This document shows, piece by piece, positions 38,546-50,606 of a stretch of DNA of 64,000 nt. The notes under the pieces were generated by a model that was not told the DNA's origin, did no database searches, and saw only the letters and a program-made list of their open reading frames with translations. The first letter of the stretch is position 1; each line of letters starts with the position of its first letter. The stretch comes from Voacanga thouarsii (Eukaryota; Streptophyta; Magnoliopsida; Gentianales; Apocynaceae), in contig JANUWF010001101.1 of assembly GCA_026120185.1 (NCBI GenBank), positions 2,914,001-2,978,000 of the forward strand, in the 5' to 3' direction. A program made the position numbers and the translations under genes.

Positions 38546-39400
38546 CTACCTAGCCCCATGCTTGGCTAACCAGTCCATCCCCAAAATCAAGTCATAATCC
38601 TCAAGATCTAATACTGTCAAATCTCCCTCCAGACTTTCTCTCCCCACATTTATTTTACAGTCTTTCACATACCGATCCGCTAGCACCATTTTCCCCAGAG
38701 GTGTGCTCACCACTAAAGTGAAAGGTAGCTCCACTCCATCCCAACCCAAATAACATGCACATAACTTGTTTATATAGGAATGAGTATAGCCAGGATCAAC
38801 CAAAGCATTAACGAAACATCCTTGAATAGTGAACGTACCTTCTACCACCGCGGCATCGGACCTAACTTCCTCTCTGTTGAGAGCGAATACCTTGGCCTTC
38901 ACTTGGGGCTTCGGTGCTCCACCCCCGGATGTTCCAGCAGTGTTGGCTCGGTTGGACCCAGGGTTCTGAGTCGGGTTTCCTTGCCCGACTTGGTGCAATT
39001 TGGGGCAGGTGTTCCTCAGGTGGTTCAGGTCGCCACAGTAAAACATTTCCTTTCGCCACTCTTGGCCGAACAGTTCTTCTCTGTGTGGCCTCTTCTTCCA
39101 CACTACCGGCATATTGGGAGGTTTTGGGCAGGGCCCACTGGTACTGTCTGGGCTTATTTCCCCTTGTGCTGCCACTGCTGATTGGCGGGACGCTTGTTCG
39201 ACTGCTGCCCTTGAAAGTGCCCTTGTAGCAGTCTTGGCGGCTGGAAAGGCTTGGTCGCCATCCGACTACGGACCTCATTCTCAGTTCGAGTGGCCGCATC
39301 CACTGCCCCCGAATAGGTAGTTGGCGGAGACGGTGCCAACGCCCTCCTCAATTCTGGCCTCAGCCCCTTGACAAACTGCCTCGTTCTATTTTACTCTGTA
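38546..39400 (-). pseudogene. C1 zinc knuckle and aspartic protease
   Basis: The frame 38546-39175 has the second half of a CCHC knuckle (CGDLNHLRNTCP), a proline/threonine linker, and a retropepsin core ALVDPGYTHSYI, then LILGMDWL. A one-base deletion at about 39045, relative to the copy at 48810, destroys the first half of the knuckle and shifts the frame between gag and protease. The DPG form of the active site is, as far as I recall, usual in this lineage; the Ser after it has become Tyr here. Confidence 0.75.
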
Positions 39401-40023
39401 TCCACCAATCTCTAGCATTATTTTAACAATTGAGTGAATCGCGCCGCATACTGAGCCACGAACAAACTACCCTGCTTCAAATTTTGAAATTCCTCCTCCC
39501 GCTTCTCCACGATCCACTAAGGGATGTACTCAGCTCTGAAGACCTCAGCAAAGGTGGACCACGTCCATTCCTGCTCGCTTATTTTCCAGTCGTCTTGGAC
39601 CCGTTGCCACCATTCCCGAGCTGGTCCCCTCAATCGGAAAGCCGCAAACTTAACCATCCGCTCCTCGGTGTACTGGAGCGTTGCGAAAATATCCTCCATT
39701 TGCTCAACCCATTGTTCTGCCATCTTGTCTTGTTCAACTTTGCCCATGAAAACGAGTGGTTGAAACTTCAGGAACAACTCTATGGCCTCGTCTTCACCCC
39801 TTGGGTTCCGTCGCTCGGTCATAGACTGCAAAATCTCGGCCATCTTGCTGAATGCCTGGCCCATGGACACATCATTTGGAGCTTCAAACCCCGATCCCAT
39901 ATTCAGACTATTCCCTTCACCCCGGTTGGGTGCTTGCATCCAGGCTGTTTCTACTTCCGGTGCCATTTTATTGACTTCTGGAATCCTACCACCTGTTGAA
40001 GCTGCACAACGCTTGGGTGCCAT
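39400..40023 (-). pseudogene. C1 gag (broken)
   Basis: Starts at ATG 40021-40023 (MAPKRCAAS). The capsid part shows VKFAAFRLRGPAREWWQRV and EWTWSTFAEVFRAEYIP. A TAG stop follows EYIP at about 39517-39519, where the sister copy keeps CAG; readable capsid sequence (VEKREEEFQNLKQGSLFVAQ) continues beyond it to about 39400. Gag forms the particle. Confidence 0.8.
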
Positions 40024-40275
40024 TCTAAACCACACCCCAAATGATAAGTGCATGCATTTAAGGTTTAAATCATTTTGGTTGCACATGCATTCACAGTCAA
40101 ATAGATGTAAACCGAAATCGGATTTAAATTTTGGCTAAGGAATAAATTCTCTTTCAAAAATGGACTTACATAAATTCGAAATTTTGATAGAAAGCAAAAT
40201 TAGAAATCCTTGACATAAAAGTTCTCGAAAAATAATAAACAAATAAACATCCAAATCAAAATAACTCCTGGTCCT

Positions 40276-40773
40276 TTAGTCATTATCAGAATCCTCATCA
40301 TCAGCCTCATACAACCATCCCCCAGAGTTCTTAGAAAAATCCACCCTAACCCCGCTAGCAAATCCCTCTATTGGCTCCTTTCTCGGGCGCCTAGAACTCT
40401 CCTCGGGCTCAACTCGGCTGAAAGAAGGAAGGAAAAAAGGCCTAGGTAGAGGCTCATAGTCTATCTCCCCCGGGTCATCACTATCTGCTGCTAAGTCCAT
40501 CTCGGGATTAGGAGGGTGGGGTACAGGCTCCACTGCTATCACCTCATCCTTACTGTCTGAGCTTATGTCTATCACCGGGATTGGGGGTGGCTCATGGATC
40601 TGGACCGCGTCATCACTGCTATTCTCCATAGGGTTAACCTCATCATCACTGTTATCCTCCATAGGGATAATTAGTTGAGGGGCAGGTTGGGGAACTGGAA
40701 GGTCTTCCTAGTATGTAGGGATAGGCGAGTGCCATTGTTGCCCTTTCCTCGCGGTTCTAAGCATTCTAACCAT
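40276..40773 (-). CDS. Acidic ORF upstream of gag in C1 (unknown function)
   Basis: Between the primer site and gag lies a minus-strand frame that is open from 40662 to 40276 (128 codons) and extends upstream in frame, through one TAG (40708-40710), to an ATG at 40771-40773 (MVRMLRTARKGQQWHSP). It is rich in Asp, Glu, Pro and Ser (DNSDDEVNPMENSSDD, EPPPIPVIDISSDS) and ends in ADDEDSDND. No known domain was recognised. The equivalent frame in the other copy (50009-50506) has the same length and the same internal TAG, and no frameshift, although gag and pol of both copies are broken. It may be an extra protein of this lineage or an N-terminal extension of gag. Confidence 0.55.
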
Positions 40774-40859
40774 CCTACTACATAAACAAGATAAATTAGA
40801 TAAAGATTTTAAACTTAAATAAATGGAACATATATAATCAATATTTGCCTATAACCTAG

Positions 40860-40871
40860 GCTCTGATACCA
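40860..40871 (-). other. Primer-binding site of C1 (tRNA-iMet)
   Basis: The plus strand reads GCTCTGATACCA, so the element strand has TGGTATCAGAGC, complementary to initiator methionine tRNA. It lies two bases inside the LTR end at 40874. Confidence 0.9.
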
Positions 40872-40873
40872 CT

Positions 40874-42448
40874 TGTAACACCCCGCTACCTAAGCCCGCC
40901 AGGGCCGGGGATGTTGCCCCGTCCAAAGGGCAAGAGGTCTTTATAACTAGGTCACATAAATAAAATAGCAGAATAAAAATAATACTTTAACTTAAAATTT
41001 ATTACATCCCAAGAATAAATCCAAGAATGAATCCATGAATTCCCAAAACAAATCCATAAGTAAAATTATCCACTCTCAACTCCCCAAAGTAACACATAAA
41101 AATAAATGACAACATTCTCGTCCAAGGCAGATAACACTAGTTACTCATCCCCATAGCAGGATCGACCTGAAATCATGGTAAAAGGTGCTGAGACAGAAAT
41201 CTCAGTAAGTCCGTTTGTGCTTTGAGTGTCCAGTGAAAATAGTTCGTGAATGCAAAGTATAAAACCTTTATAAGAGAAATACTGGCAAGCAATAAACATT
41301 AGTCAAGAGTAAGAGTGGTGTTTTGGCTTTTTCAATCATATCTAATCAATAAAATAAACCACTCAAAAGAAATGATCATGGGTTACCACACGTGGGGGCC
41401 CCATAACCGGTCAGAATGCCGATACTTTGTGTAAACTGACAAAAAAGGTAGGTGATCGACCTACTGGGCAAGATACTCCTCATTCTCTATACCTAAACAA
41501 CAACTGGGTGTCCATTTCGGCAAAACACAGTCACTTGACTGAAAAATAAACAACTGCTAGCTTGGACCGGCACGACCTACTGGACTAACATCTTATCCGA
41601 GAAGGTCTCACCCCTCAGAGGTGGCCACCTACTGAGAGACTCACCTTAACCCTTCAAAGACTAGTCCTAGCAGTCCACTCTTATTGAGTACTCAACGACA
41701 TTTCCCACTTGGGAGAAAATGAATAAAACACCGTTCCACATGGAAAATCAATTAAGGGTTTCCAAAGTCTTTGTCAAATTCAGTTTTGGAAAGAGTTTTG
41801 AGATTGAGTAAACCTGCTTATTGATTTTCAAATAATTTGTTTGTCTGAAAAAAGAAAGAAGTTAATCCTCAATTGCCTTTGCAGAACTGAGTGTCCATGC
41901 ACTCTACATTTGGCTTGCCAAAATAAACATTTTACATCAATCAGGTTTTATGCAGGAGCTTACCTGATTCTTGCTCACAATAAATGGCCTCCAACAGCTG
42001 ACCTAACCCAGCATGGGCAAATACAAACCACAATCAAACTCAAACCAAAATCCACTTTCTCAATTTAAAACAACTCAACTTACGTTATCATGATCCTAGT
42101 GTCCCAAGCTTTTAAGGCCAAACGATAAATAAATAGGTCTATAAAATAATTAATATTTTGATAAACAAGTACTAATACGTTGAAGGTTTAAATCTTGTTA
42201 AGATGAATTCAGAGTTTAATTGGTGACAAGTCTTAGGTATTGGGTAAAATAACGATTTATTAATAATTAATTGCTAGAAATAATTGATAGCTAAAATTAG
42301 TTGAAAATGAATTTTAATGAGTCTTGATTGAAAAATGATATATAAATTTTAATAGGTTTTGGTTAAAAGATAATAATTAAATTTTAATACTAAATATTTT
42401 ACTTATTATGATTATTTTCATAAAAAGGCTTTAGTTGATTTCATCATT

Positions 42449-42493
<45 letters not shown>

Positions 42494-45192
42494 TTAATTT
42501 ATTTATTTTTCTAGCAAAAGCTATTATTTATTTGACTAAAATATCCTTATTATATATATTAATCCAAATCTACCCTTCCTAGGGTTTTTCCGAAATTACT
42601 AGCAAAAATCATAATATTAAATATTTTGTTGAAGGAATAAAATTAGCTTAGGGACAACTAGATAATGACCATAGTTCTATTGCTAACCATAATCATGAAC
42701 ATTTACAACCCTTCAATTCATCAAATCATCCAAATTATGCTTATAAGCATAGATCTAAATTTTCTAAGGCATGATCTAGCCTTTACTAGCATAAATATAA
42801 CCATGGCTTTAATAATCACACAAGAATATAAATTCTATTCTTCATAGATGGCATAATCTCTAGCATACTTGATCATGGAGACATGCATTAAACCCTAAAA
42901 CATCACACAATCAACCAAGATAATCCTTGATGCATAAATCCCATCTCCACCATATTCATACATATATTCATATTTCACTCACAACTCATCACAACAATAT
43001 ATACTCAAACCGCATTCATGATTCATCCTCTATCAACATCATTCTAGAGACATGAATCTACAATTTAAAAGAAAGGTTAAAAAGAATTACTTGATTGATG
43101 AAAACCTTGAAGTAGTTTCAAATGAATCTCAACTTCTAGATGACTAGATCCGTCCAAGGAAGATGGAGAAAGCATAGCCATTGGAGAAGAAGCCATTCAG
43201 CTAAGAGAGAGAGAGAGAGAGACAGAGAGGGAGAGAGACCATTAGTATGTTTATTCATATATATATATATATATATATATTCATTAGAGATCAAGATTAG
43301 AGAAGATGACGTTGTTAGAAACCTTGAAGGTGTTCTTGAGCCTTCACAAAACTTCTGATTTTTTATCCAAAAGAGCAAGTTGGATTTGGGTGTTTGATGT
43401 TAAAATTGGTGTGGATGGACTCACAGCAGTGAATAGATGAAATCTGAAATTTTTAGAAGAAGTTTGGAGTGATTTGGAGAGGTATTAGACAAAAAGGAAG
43501 GAGTAGGTGTTCTTGGTGTGCTATGTGTTCTTGAAGGTTGAAGAGAGTAGATATGTTTTGTTCGCGGCTAGTCGAATTTCTGAAGGGATTAGGGCTGTCA
43601 AATTGTTTGTAGGGTTTTGGAAGATGATTTTCTGGTTTGGAAGGGAAAAGGAAAGTCTAGTTTTTGAAATCCCTTAAGAATATTTTTGGGAAGCAAATAT
43701 GGAAACTAAATACTACAAGAATATCTTTGATTGTTGGAGAGCTTTTGGGAAGCTGCCATGGCTGAATTTCTGTGCAGTGTTTCTGCTGGATGAAAGCTGA
43801 TTCAAGGAGGCTAAGGGTGGCCAAAAATAGGGAGTATAATGGTAAAGGAAAGGTCTGGTTGTTTGAGGGATATTTTATGGAAGGTTGCTAAATTATGGTG
43901 GCTGGAATTTCGGTATCCAAATCAAGGCATGATTGTAAAGATTTGTTGGAGAGATTTTTGGGCAGCCATGTCTAAATTTCGTGCAGGAGCTTGGGGAAGA
44001 CAATGGATCTCTTATCATGGCTGCTTAAGAGTGGTTTGTGCAGAAGAAAGCTGGATTTTCGGCTAGGGATGAATTAGGAAACAAATCTGGAAATTTTTCC
44101 TGAACAGAATTTTCTCAAGGCTGGAATTTCTAGACAATTTTCGGCTGCCACTTTCCAGTCAACTTGTAGAGAGTTTGAAGGGGATTTTAGAGGTCTTTCA
44201 AGGCTGGTTTCCAGCCTTCTTTAGGGAGGAAAAACGTAGCTAAGATACTGAACAAAAATTGAAAGAAAACAGCTCGGTTTCGAACCTCTAAAGCTGCGAA
44301 TTCAACCAGAAATTTCTTTGGTTTTCCACAGTATTTGTGCAGTCCGAAAATGGCCTGAAAAATTCAGGTTTCAAGCTAATCAAAAGGGCCATTTTCTAGC
44401 AGCATTTGGGAGGAAATAATGGCTAAGAATTTTGACACCTTGAACGCACAAGAAGCTGGAAAAATTTCAGTTCATGACATGAAGGAAAATAAACCTAGCT
44501 AGAGTGAAATTTTTAGAAAGTTCACTAGGGGAATGAATTCACCTGGAATCCTTCCCCATCTTTTCCTTGTTTTCGGTCCATAAGAGGTTTTTCACTAAGA
44601 CATTTTGAACCTTCAAAGCCACAACATATTGATGGAATTTTCCTAGAATAAAATTAGCTTGAACAAATTAAACAAACTAATGAATTGAGAGATAGGAAAA
44701 ATTAAAGATCAAGAGGAAATGAATTCCCCTTAGGATTTTTGTGTAGAGCAAAAGAATAGGATTATGATACTCATATCATGTCTCTCTTAGGACAACATCT
44801 CTACCCTATTCCAAAGCACATAAGGCCAAAAATTCCACTTCCTAAGCAAAAATAAAATTTAATCATTTTAAAGCTTCCATGATGGAATTTGAACCCAAGA
44901 CCTTAATATTTAATTTCAAAGCTCTAACTATTAAACCACAACAACTCTTGTTTTTATTTTTTCTCTAAAAAAATATTTTCCTATTTAATCCTCAAGCTAT
45001 CTCTATTTTTCCACCTCAAGCAAAAATTACCATTTTGCCATTCTCAATCAATACTCACAATCAAGCCTTCGAGACAATAAAAGTCAAATCCAAAGTACAT
45101 AAAATCATATAAAAATATATTCAAACATACAACAAAGAATGATATGCATCTCAACCCCATACTCTAAGGTTGGTTTTGACTGAGGTTTCACA
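40874..45192 (-). mobile_element. Middle LTR of array C, full length
   Basis: 4319 bp, from TGTAACACC to GGTTTCACA. Its left side borders the primer site of C1 and its right side borders the polypurine tract of C2, so it belongs to both units. It is nearly identical to the right LTR; for example 42660-43560 and 52390-53290 differ at few positions. It includes (TA)n runs at about 42459-42488 and 43257-43281, a (GA)n run near 43203-43223 and a tRNA-like segment near its right end. Confidence 0.92.
44878..44946 (-). other. tRNA-like segment (A and B box) in the middle LTR
   Basis: The minus strand has TGGTTTAATAGTTAGAGC (44921-44938), resembling the tRNA D-arm/A box, and GGGTTCAAATTCC (44884-44896), resembling the T-arm/B box, in tRNA order. 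It is probably a tRNA or SINE relic. No intact cloverleaf was confirmed. It is conserved at 54625-54693. Confidence 0.45.
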
Positions 45193-45206
45193 TCCTCCCC
45201 TCCTTA
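45193..45206 (-). other. Polypurine tract of C2 (intact)
   Basis: The minus strand reads AAGGAGGGGAGGA directly before the LTR start TGTGAAACC. This primes plus-strand DNA synthesis in the family. Confidence 0.8.
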
Positions 45207-45238
45207 GAAGAATTTCGTCCCGAAATTCAAGCATACCT

Positions 45239-46687
45239 CTATTTCAGCTCGGGATACTTCCGCTTAACCCATTCTTCCGACTCCCATGTAGCGTCCTGCA
45301 TGCCATGGTGCTCCCACTGAATCTTAACCATCGGTATCTGTTTGTTCTGGAGGATCTTAACACTGCGGTCCAATATTCGTATAGGCTTCTCCACATAGCT
45401 CAAATCTGGTTGCAACACCAACGGTTCATCATTCAGAACATGACCGGGATCAGCATTGTATTTTTTCAGTTGTGACATATGAAACACATCATGGATTCCT
45501 ATCAACCCATCTGGCAGGTCCAATCGATAAGCTACCGGTCCAATCCTTTCCTTAATCAGAAATGACTCCAAATATCTCGGATTCAACTTTCTGCCCTTCG
45601 GATGCTATAAAATTCTCCTATTCAGCGTCAGTTTCAGAAATACGCTGTCCCCGACTTGAAATTCCAATTCTCTTCGCCTGTTGCCTGCATAGCTCTTCTG
45701 TCGGCTCTGAGCTACCTTTAACCTTTCCCTAACCAATTTCACTTTATCTAACATTTCTTGGACACAGACCTCTCCGATTTTGCTCACATGACCATCTCCC
45801 GACCAACTCCAGTACAGTGGTACTTAGCACTTGCGCCCATACAAAGCCTCATACGGTGCCATCCCAATTGAGGCTTGGTAGCTATTATTATATGATAGTT
45901 CGGCATACGGTACACACTCTATCCAATTGTCCCCGAAGTCCAAAACACAGGCTCTCAGCATATCTTCCAATATCTGTATAACCCTTTCTGATTGCCCGTC
46001 GGTCTGCGGGTGCGCCGTCGTACTGAATTTCAGACTCGACCCCATTGCTTCTTGAAACTTTCCCCAAAAATGAGACGTAAACCTCGGGTCTCGGTCTGAC
46101 ACTATGCTTGAAGGCACTCCATGCAGTCGGACTATTTCTCAAACATAAGTCTGAGCCAGCTTCTCTATTTAGTCCCTTACATTCACCGGTATGAAATGGG
46201 CCGACTTGGTCAGTCGATCCACCACTACCCATATGACGTCCTTTTGAGTCTTTGACATGGGAAGTCTGGTGACAAAATCCATAGTCATCTCCTCCCACTT
46301 CCATTCTAGTACTGGCAATGGCTGCAATAGTCCCGCTGACTTCTTGTGCTCTGCTTTGACTTTATGGCAGGTGAGACAGCACGAAACATACTTAACCACA
46401 TCCTGCTTCAGTCCAGGCCACCAATAGGCTCTCTTCAAATCCTGATACATCTTGAACTCCCCCAGATGAATGGCGTACTTGCTCTTATGCCCCTCTTCCA
46501 AAATTCGGTCCTTTAACTGCTGCTCCCCGGGTACACACAACCGATATCTGAAATGGAAAACTCCCGCCTCATCTTGACAGAATTCACTGCTTGGCCACTT
46601 AAGCTCCTTGTCCTTGAAAAATTGAAACTCAGCGCTGCTTTGCTGAGCTTCCACGATTTCTCTATTCAAATCCAGCACCAACTTCAA
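45239..46687 (-). pseudogene. C2 integrase with chromodomain (broken)
   Basis: 46169-46687 has the H2C2 zinc region (HKSKYAIHLGEFKMYQDLKR, CCLTCHKVKAEH) and the start of the core (MTMDFVTRLP, VVVDRLTKSAHFIPV). 45824-46117 has the rest of the core ([40 protein letters not shown]) with the catalytic D,D,E positions visible. 45605-45787 is the linker and 45239-45586 the C-terminal part with the chromodomain (YVEKPIRILDRSVK, VKIQWEHHG). Stops at about 46166-46168 and 46140 and after YGRKC break it into pieces. Confidence 0.85.
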
Positions 46688-46705
46688 ATTGCTGATAACA
46701 ATTCT

Positions 46706-48268
46706 TTAGTCTTGCACTTCCACCCTTCTGTCTAACACATCCTGAGCCACTCGAATTTTCAGAACTCTCAGTCTGGCCATTCTAACTTTCCTACTCAAGG
46801 CGTCCACCACAACATTGGCCTTCCTGGGATGGTAGTTGATCGGACAACGGTATTCTTCTAGAAATTCCATCCATCTTCGCTGTCTCAAGTTTAGATCTTT
46901 CTGAGTGAAGATATACTTCAGACTCTTATGGTCGGTAAATACCTCATATTCGGCTCCGTACAGGTAGTGTCACCATTTCTTTAGGGCAAACACTATAGCT
47001 GCCAGCTCCAGATCATGAGTAGGGTAGTTGACTTCATGAGGTCTTAGCTTCCGAGAAGCGTAAGCCATCACCTTTCGGTCCTGCATCAACACTGCTCCCA
47101 GTCCTTCTTTCAAAGCATCGGTATACAGCGCATAAGGTTTCCCCTCATCCGGTAGACTAAATACCGGTGTTGTCATCAGTCTGCGCTTCAGTTCTTGAAA
47201 ACCTTTCTCGTATTTGTCGTTCCATACAAATAGAACATCCTTTCGCAACAATCAGGTAATTGGCGATGCAAGTGTCGAAAATCCCTTGATAAACCTTCGG
47301 TAGTAACCAGCCAGTCCCAAGAAACTCCGGATCTCGGTGATACTTTCTGGCTGCTTCCAATCCAATACCGCTTCAACTTTTGTTGGGTCCACATTGATTC
47401 CCTCCTTGGTCACCACACGGCCAAGGAATGCCACACTGTCTAGCCAGAATTCGCACTTGCTGAACTTGGCGTATAGCTTGTGCTCCTGAAGCTTCTCCAG
47501 AACGAGGTTCAGATGCTCCGCATGCTCATCCGGACTCTTGGAGTAGATCAAAATGTCGTCGATGAAGACCACCACGAACTTGTCCAGATAGGGTTGGAAC
47601 ACTCGGTGCATTAGGTCCATGAACATTGCTGGGGCGTTAGTCACCCTGAACGGCATCACCACGAACTCGTAGTATCTATATCTGGTGTTGAAGGCTGTCT
47701 TGGGGATATCTTCCTCTTTTATCCGTACTTGGCAGTATCCTTGCCTCAGATCCAACTTGAAGTAGCAACTGGATCCTTGTAACTGGTCGAATAGCTCATC
47801 AATCAACGGTAGGGGATACTTGTTCTCAACCATCAAGTTGTTCAACCCCCGGTAATCGATGCATAGCATCAAAGTTCCGTCCTTTTTCTTCACAAATATC
47901 ATAGGCGCTTCCCAAGGCGACATGCTAGGTCTGATGTAGCCTTGACCCACTAACTCCTCTAACTGCTCCTTCAGCTCTTTCAACTCTGCCGGTGCCATTC
48001 GGTACAGGGTTCGCAATATTGGTTCCGCTCCTGGAACTAAGTCGACGGTGAATTCCACTTCTCAGCTGGGAGGTAGAGAATCAAGCTCCGTCGGAAACAC
48101 ATCGGGAAAATCCTTCACTACTTTAGTGTTCTCCAGAGTGCACTGGTCATTCGGCTTGTTAATCGCGTAAGTTAGGTACCCTTGACACCATTGCTTCAGT
48201 AATTTTCGGGCCTTAGCCCTTGCGATCAAATACTTATATTTTTTCACCCTTTTGTCATTAAATTCCAA
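46706..48268 (-). pseudogene. C2 reverse transcriptase and RNase H (frameshifted)
   Basis: The frame 47252-48058 carries a full RT domain: [68 protein letters not shown] and an intact catalytic [10 protein letters not shown] frameshift near 47251 leads to the RNase H part at 46970-47251 ([17 protein letters not shown]), where the first catalytic position is in TDA. The upstream piece 48062-48268 (VVKDFPDVFPTELDSLPPS) is the protease-RT linker, cut by a stop. The tail at 46706-46888 is the RNase H end. This is the best-preserved RT in the window. Confidence 0.87.
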
Positions 48269-48329
48269 TACATCACAACCCGGTCTGACGAACTGGACTG
48301 ACTTACTTTCACAGTCTACCTAGCCCCAT

Positions 48330-49100
48330 GCTTGGCTAACCAGTCCATCCCCAAAATCAAGTCATAATCCTCAAGGTCTAATACTATCAAATCTCTCTCC
48401 AGACTTTATCTCCCCACATTTATTTTACAGTCTTTCACATACCGATCCGCTTGCACCATTTTCCCCAGAGGTGTGCTCACCACTAAAGTGAAAGGTAGCT
48501 CCACTCCATCCCAACCCAAATAACATGCACATAACTTGTTTATATAGGAATGAGTAGAGCCAGGATCAACCAAAGCATTAACGAAACGTCCTTGAATAGT
48601 GAACATACCTTCTACCACCGCGGCATCGGACCTAACTTCCTCTCTGTTGAGAGCGAATACCTTGGCCTTCACTTGGGGCTTCGGTGCTCCACCCCCGGAT
48701 GTTCCAGCAGTGTTGGCTCGGTTGGACCCCGGGTTCTGAGCCGGGTTTCCTTGCCCGACTTGGTGCAATTTGGGGCAGGTGTTCCTCAGGTGGTTCAGGT
48801 CGCCACAGTGAAAACATTTCCTTTCGCCACCCTTGGCCGAACAGTTCTTCTCTGTGTGGCCTCTTCTACCACACTACTGGCATTTTGGGAGGTTTTGGGC
48901 AGGGCCCACTGGTACTGTCTGGGCTTGTTTCCCCTGGTGCTGCCATTGCTGATTGATGGGACGCTTGTTCGACTGCTACACTTGAAAGAGCCCTTGCGGC
49001 AGTCTTGGCGGCTGGAAAGGCCTGGTCGCCATTCGACTACGGTCCTCATTCTCAGTTCGAGTGGCCGCATCCACTGCCCCCGAATTGGTAGTTAGCGGAG
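48330..49100 (-). pseudogene. C2 zinc knuckle and aspartic protease
   Basis: In the frame of 48406-48768, read a little upstream, the complete knuckle CFHCGDLNHLRNTC (CCHC) is present near 48800-48840. The protease core ALVDPGSTHSYI follows after a Pro/Gly/Thr-rich linker. The frame meets a stop at 48406 just after KINVGR. Gag upstream of the knuckle also contains stops. Confidence 0.78.
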
Positions 49101-49756
49101 ACGGTGCCAACGCCCTCCTCAACTCTGGACTCAGCCCCTTGACGAACTACCTCTTTCTATTTTACTCGGTATCCACCAATCTCTGGCAGTATTTTGACAA
49201 TTGAGTGAATCGCGCCAAATACTGAGCCACGAACATACTCCCCTACTTCAAATTTTGAAATTCATCCTCTCGCTTCTCCATGATCTACTGAGGGATGTAC
49301 TCAGCTCTAAAGACCTCAACAAAGGTGGACCACGTCCATTCCTGCTCGCTCATTTCCCAGTTGTCTTGGACCCGCTGCCACCATGCCCGAGCTGGTCCCC
49401 TCAATCGGAAAGCCGCAAACTTAACCATCTGCTCCTCGGTGTACTGGAGCGTTGTGAAAATATCCTCCATTTGCTCAACCCATTGTTCTGCCTTCTAGTC
49501 TTGTTTAACTTCGCCCATGAAAATGAGTGGTTGAAACTTCAGGAACCACTCTAAGGCCTCGTCTTCACCCGTTGGGTTCCGTCGCTCGGTCATAGACTGC
49601 AAAATCTCGGCCATCTTGCTGAATGCCTGGCCCATGGACACATCATTTGGAGCTTCAGGCCCCGATCCCATATTCGGCTGTTTTTACTTCCGGTGCCATT
49701 TGATGGACTTCTGGAATCCTACCGCCTGTTGAAGCTGCACGACGCTTGGGTGCTAT
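49100..49756 (-). pseudogene. C2 gag (broken, start codon lost)
   Basis: Capsid sequence is readable at 49285-49470 (MEDIFTTLQYTEEQMVKFAA, FRLRGPARAWWQRV). Lesions relative to C1 are: the start codon at 49754-49756 reads ATA instead of ATG; a deletion of roughly 37 bases lies near 49675; and TAG stops follow EYIPQ (about 49287) and NLK (about 49243). Confidence 0.78.
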
Positions 49757-50008
49757 TCTAAACCACACCCCAAACGATAAGTGCATGCATTTAAGGTTCA
49801 AATCATTTTAGTTGCACATGCATTCACAGTCAAATAGATGTAAACAGAAATCGGATGTAAATTTTGGCAAAGGAATAAATTCTCTTTCAAAAATGGACTT
49901 GCATAAATTCGAAATTTTGATAAAAAGCAGAACTAGAAATCCTTAACATAAAAGTTCTCAAAAAATAATAAACAAAAAAACATCCAAATCAAAATAACTC
50001 TTGGTCCT

Positions 50009-50506
50009 TTAGTCCTCATCAGAATCCTCATCATCAGCCTCATACAACCATCCCCCAGAGTTCTTACAAAAATCCACCCCAACCCCGCTAGCAAATCCCT
50101 CTATTGGCTCCTTTCCCGGGCGCCTAGAACTCTCCCCGGGCTCAACTTGGCTAAAAGAAGGAAGGAAAAAAGGCCTAGGTGGAGGCTCATAGTCTATCTC
50201 CCCTGGGTCATCACTATCTGCTGCTAAGTCCATCTCAGGATTAGGAGGGTGGGGTACAGGCTCCACTGCTATCACCTCATCCTCACTGTCTGAGCTTATG
50301 TCTATCACCGAGATTGGGGGTGGCTCAAGGATCTGGACCTCGTTATCACTACTATTCTCCATAGGGTTAACCTCATCATCACTGTTATTCTCCATAGGGA
50401 TAACTGGCTGAGGGGCAGGCTGGGGAACTGGAAGGTCTTCCTAGTATATAGGGATAGGCGAGTGCCATTGTTGCCCTTTCCTCGCGGTTCTATGCATTCT
50501 AACCAT
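50009..50506 (-). CDS. Acidic ORF upstream of gag in C2 (unknown function)
   Basis: Counterpart of the frame at 40276-40773. It is open over 128 codons from 50395 and extends in frame to an ATG at 50504-50506 through a single TAG at 50441-50443, the same place as in C1. Differences between the copies are substitutions only (for example DISSDS-K versus DISSDS-E), with no frameshift. The protein is acidic and proline-rich, has no signal peptide or membrane segment, and ends ADDEDSDED. No known family was recognised. Confidence 0.55.
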
Positions 50507-50592
50507 CCTACAACATAAACAAGATAAATTAGATAAAGATTTTAAACTTAAATAAATGGAACATATATAATCAATATTTGCCTATAACCTAG

Positions 50593-50604
50593 GCTCTGAT
50601 ACCA
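50593..50604 (-). other. Primer-binding site of C2 (tRNA-iMet)
   Basis: Plus strand GCTCTGATACCA, identical to the site of C1, two bases inside the LTR end at 50607. Confidence 0.9.
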
Positions 50605-50606
50605 CT

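Noticed and set aside
39430..39999. 189-codon plus-strand frame opposite C1 gag
   Set aside because: Antisense shadow of the gag coding strand; domain evidence is all on the minus strand.
42665..42847. 60-codon hydrophobic frame, repeated at 52399-52581
   Set aside because: Lies in the LTR pair and is duplicated with it; AT-rich chance frame.
48550..49095. 181-codon plus-strand frame opposite C2 protease and gag
   Set aside because: Antisense shadow; the CCHC knuckle and protease motifs are on the minus strand.
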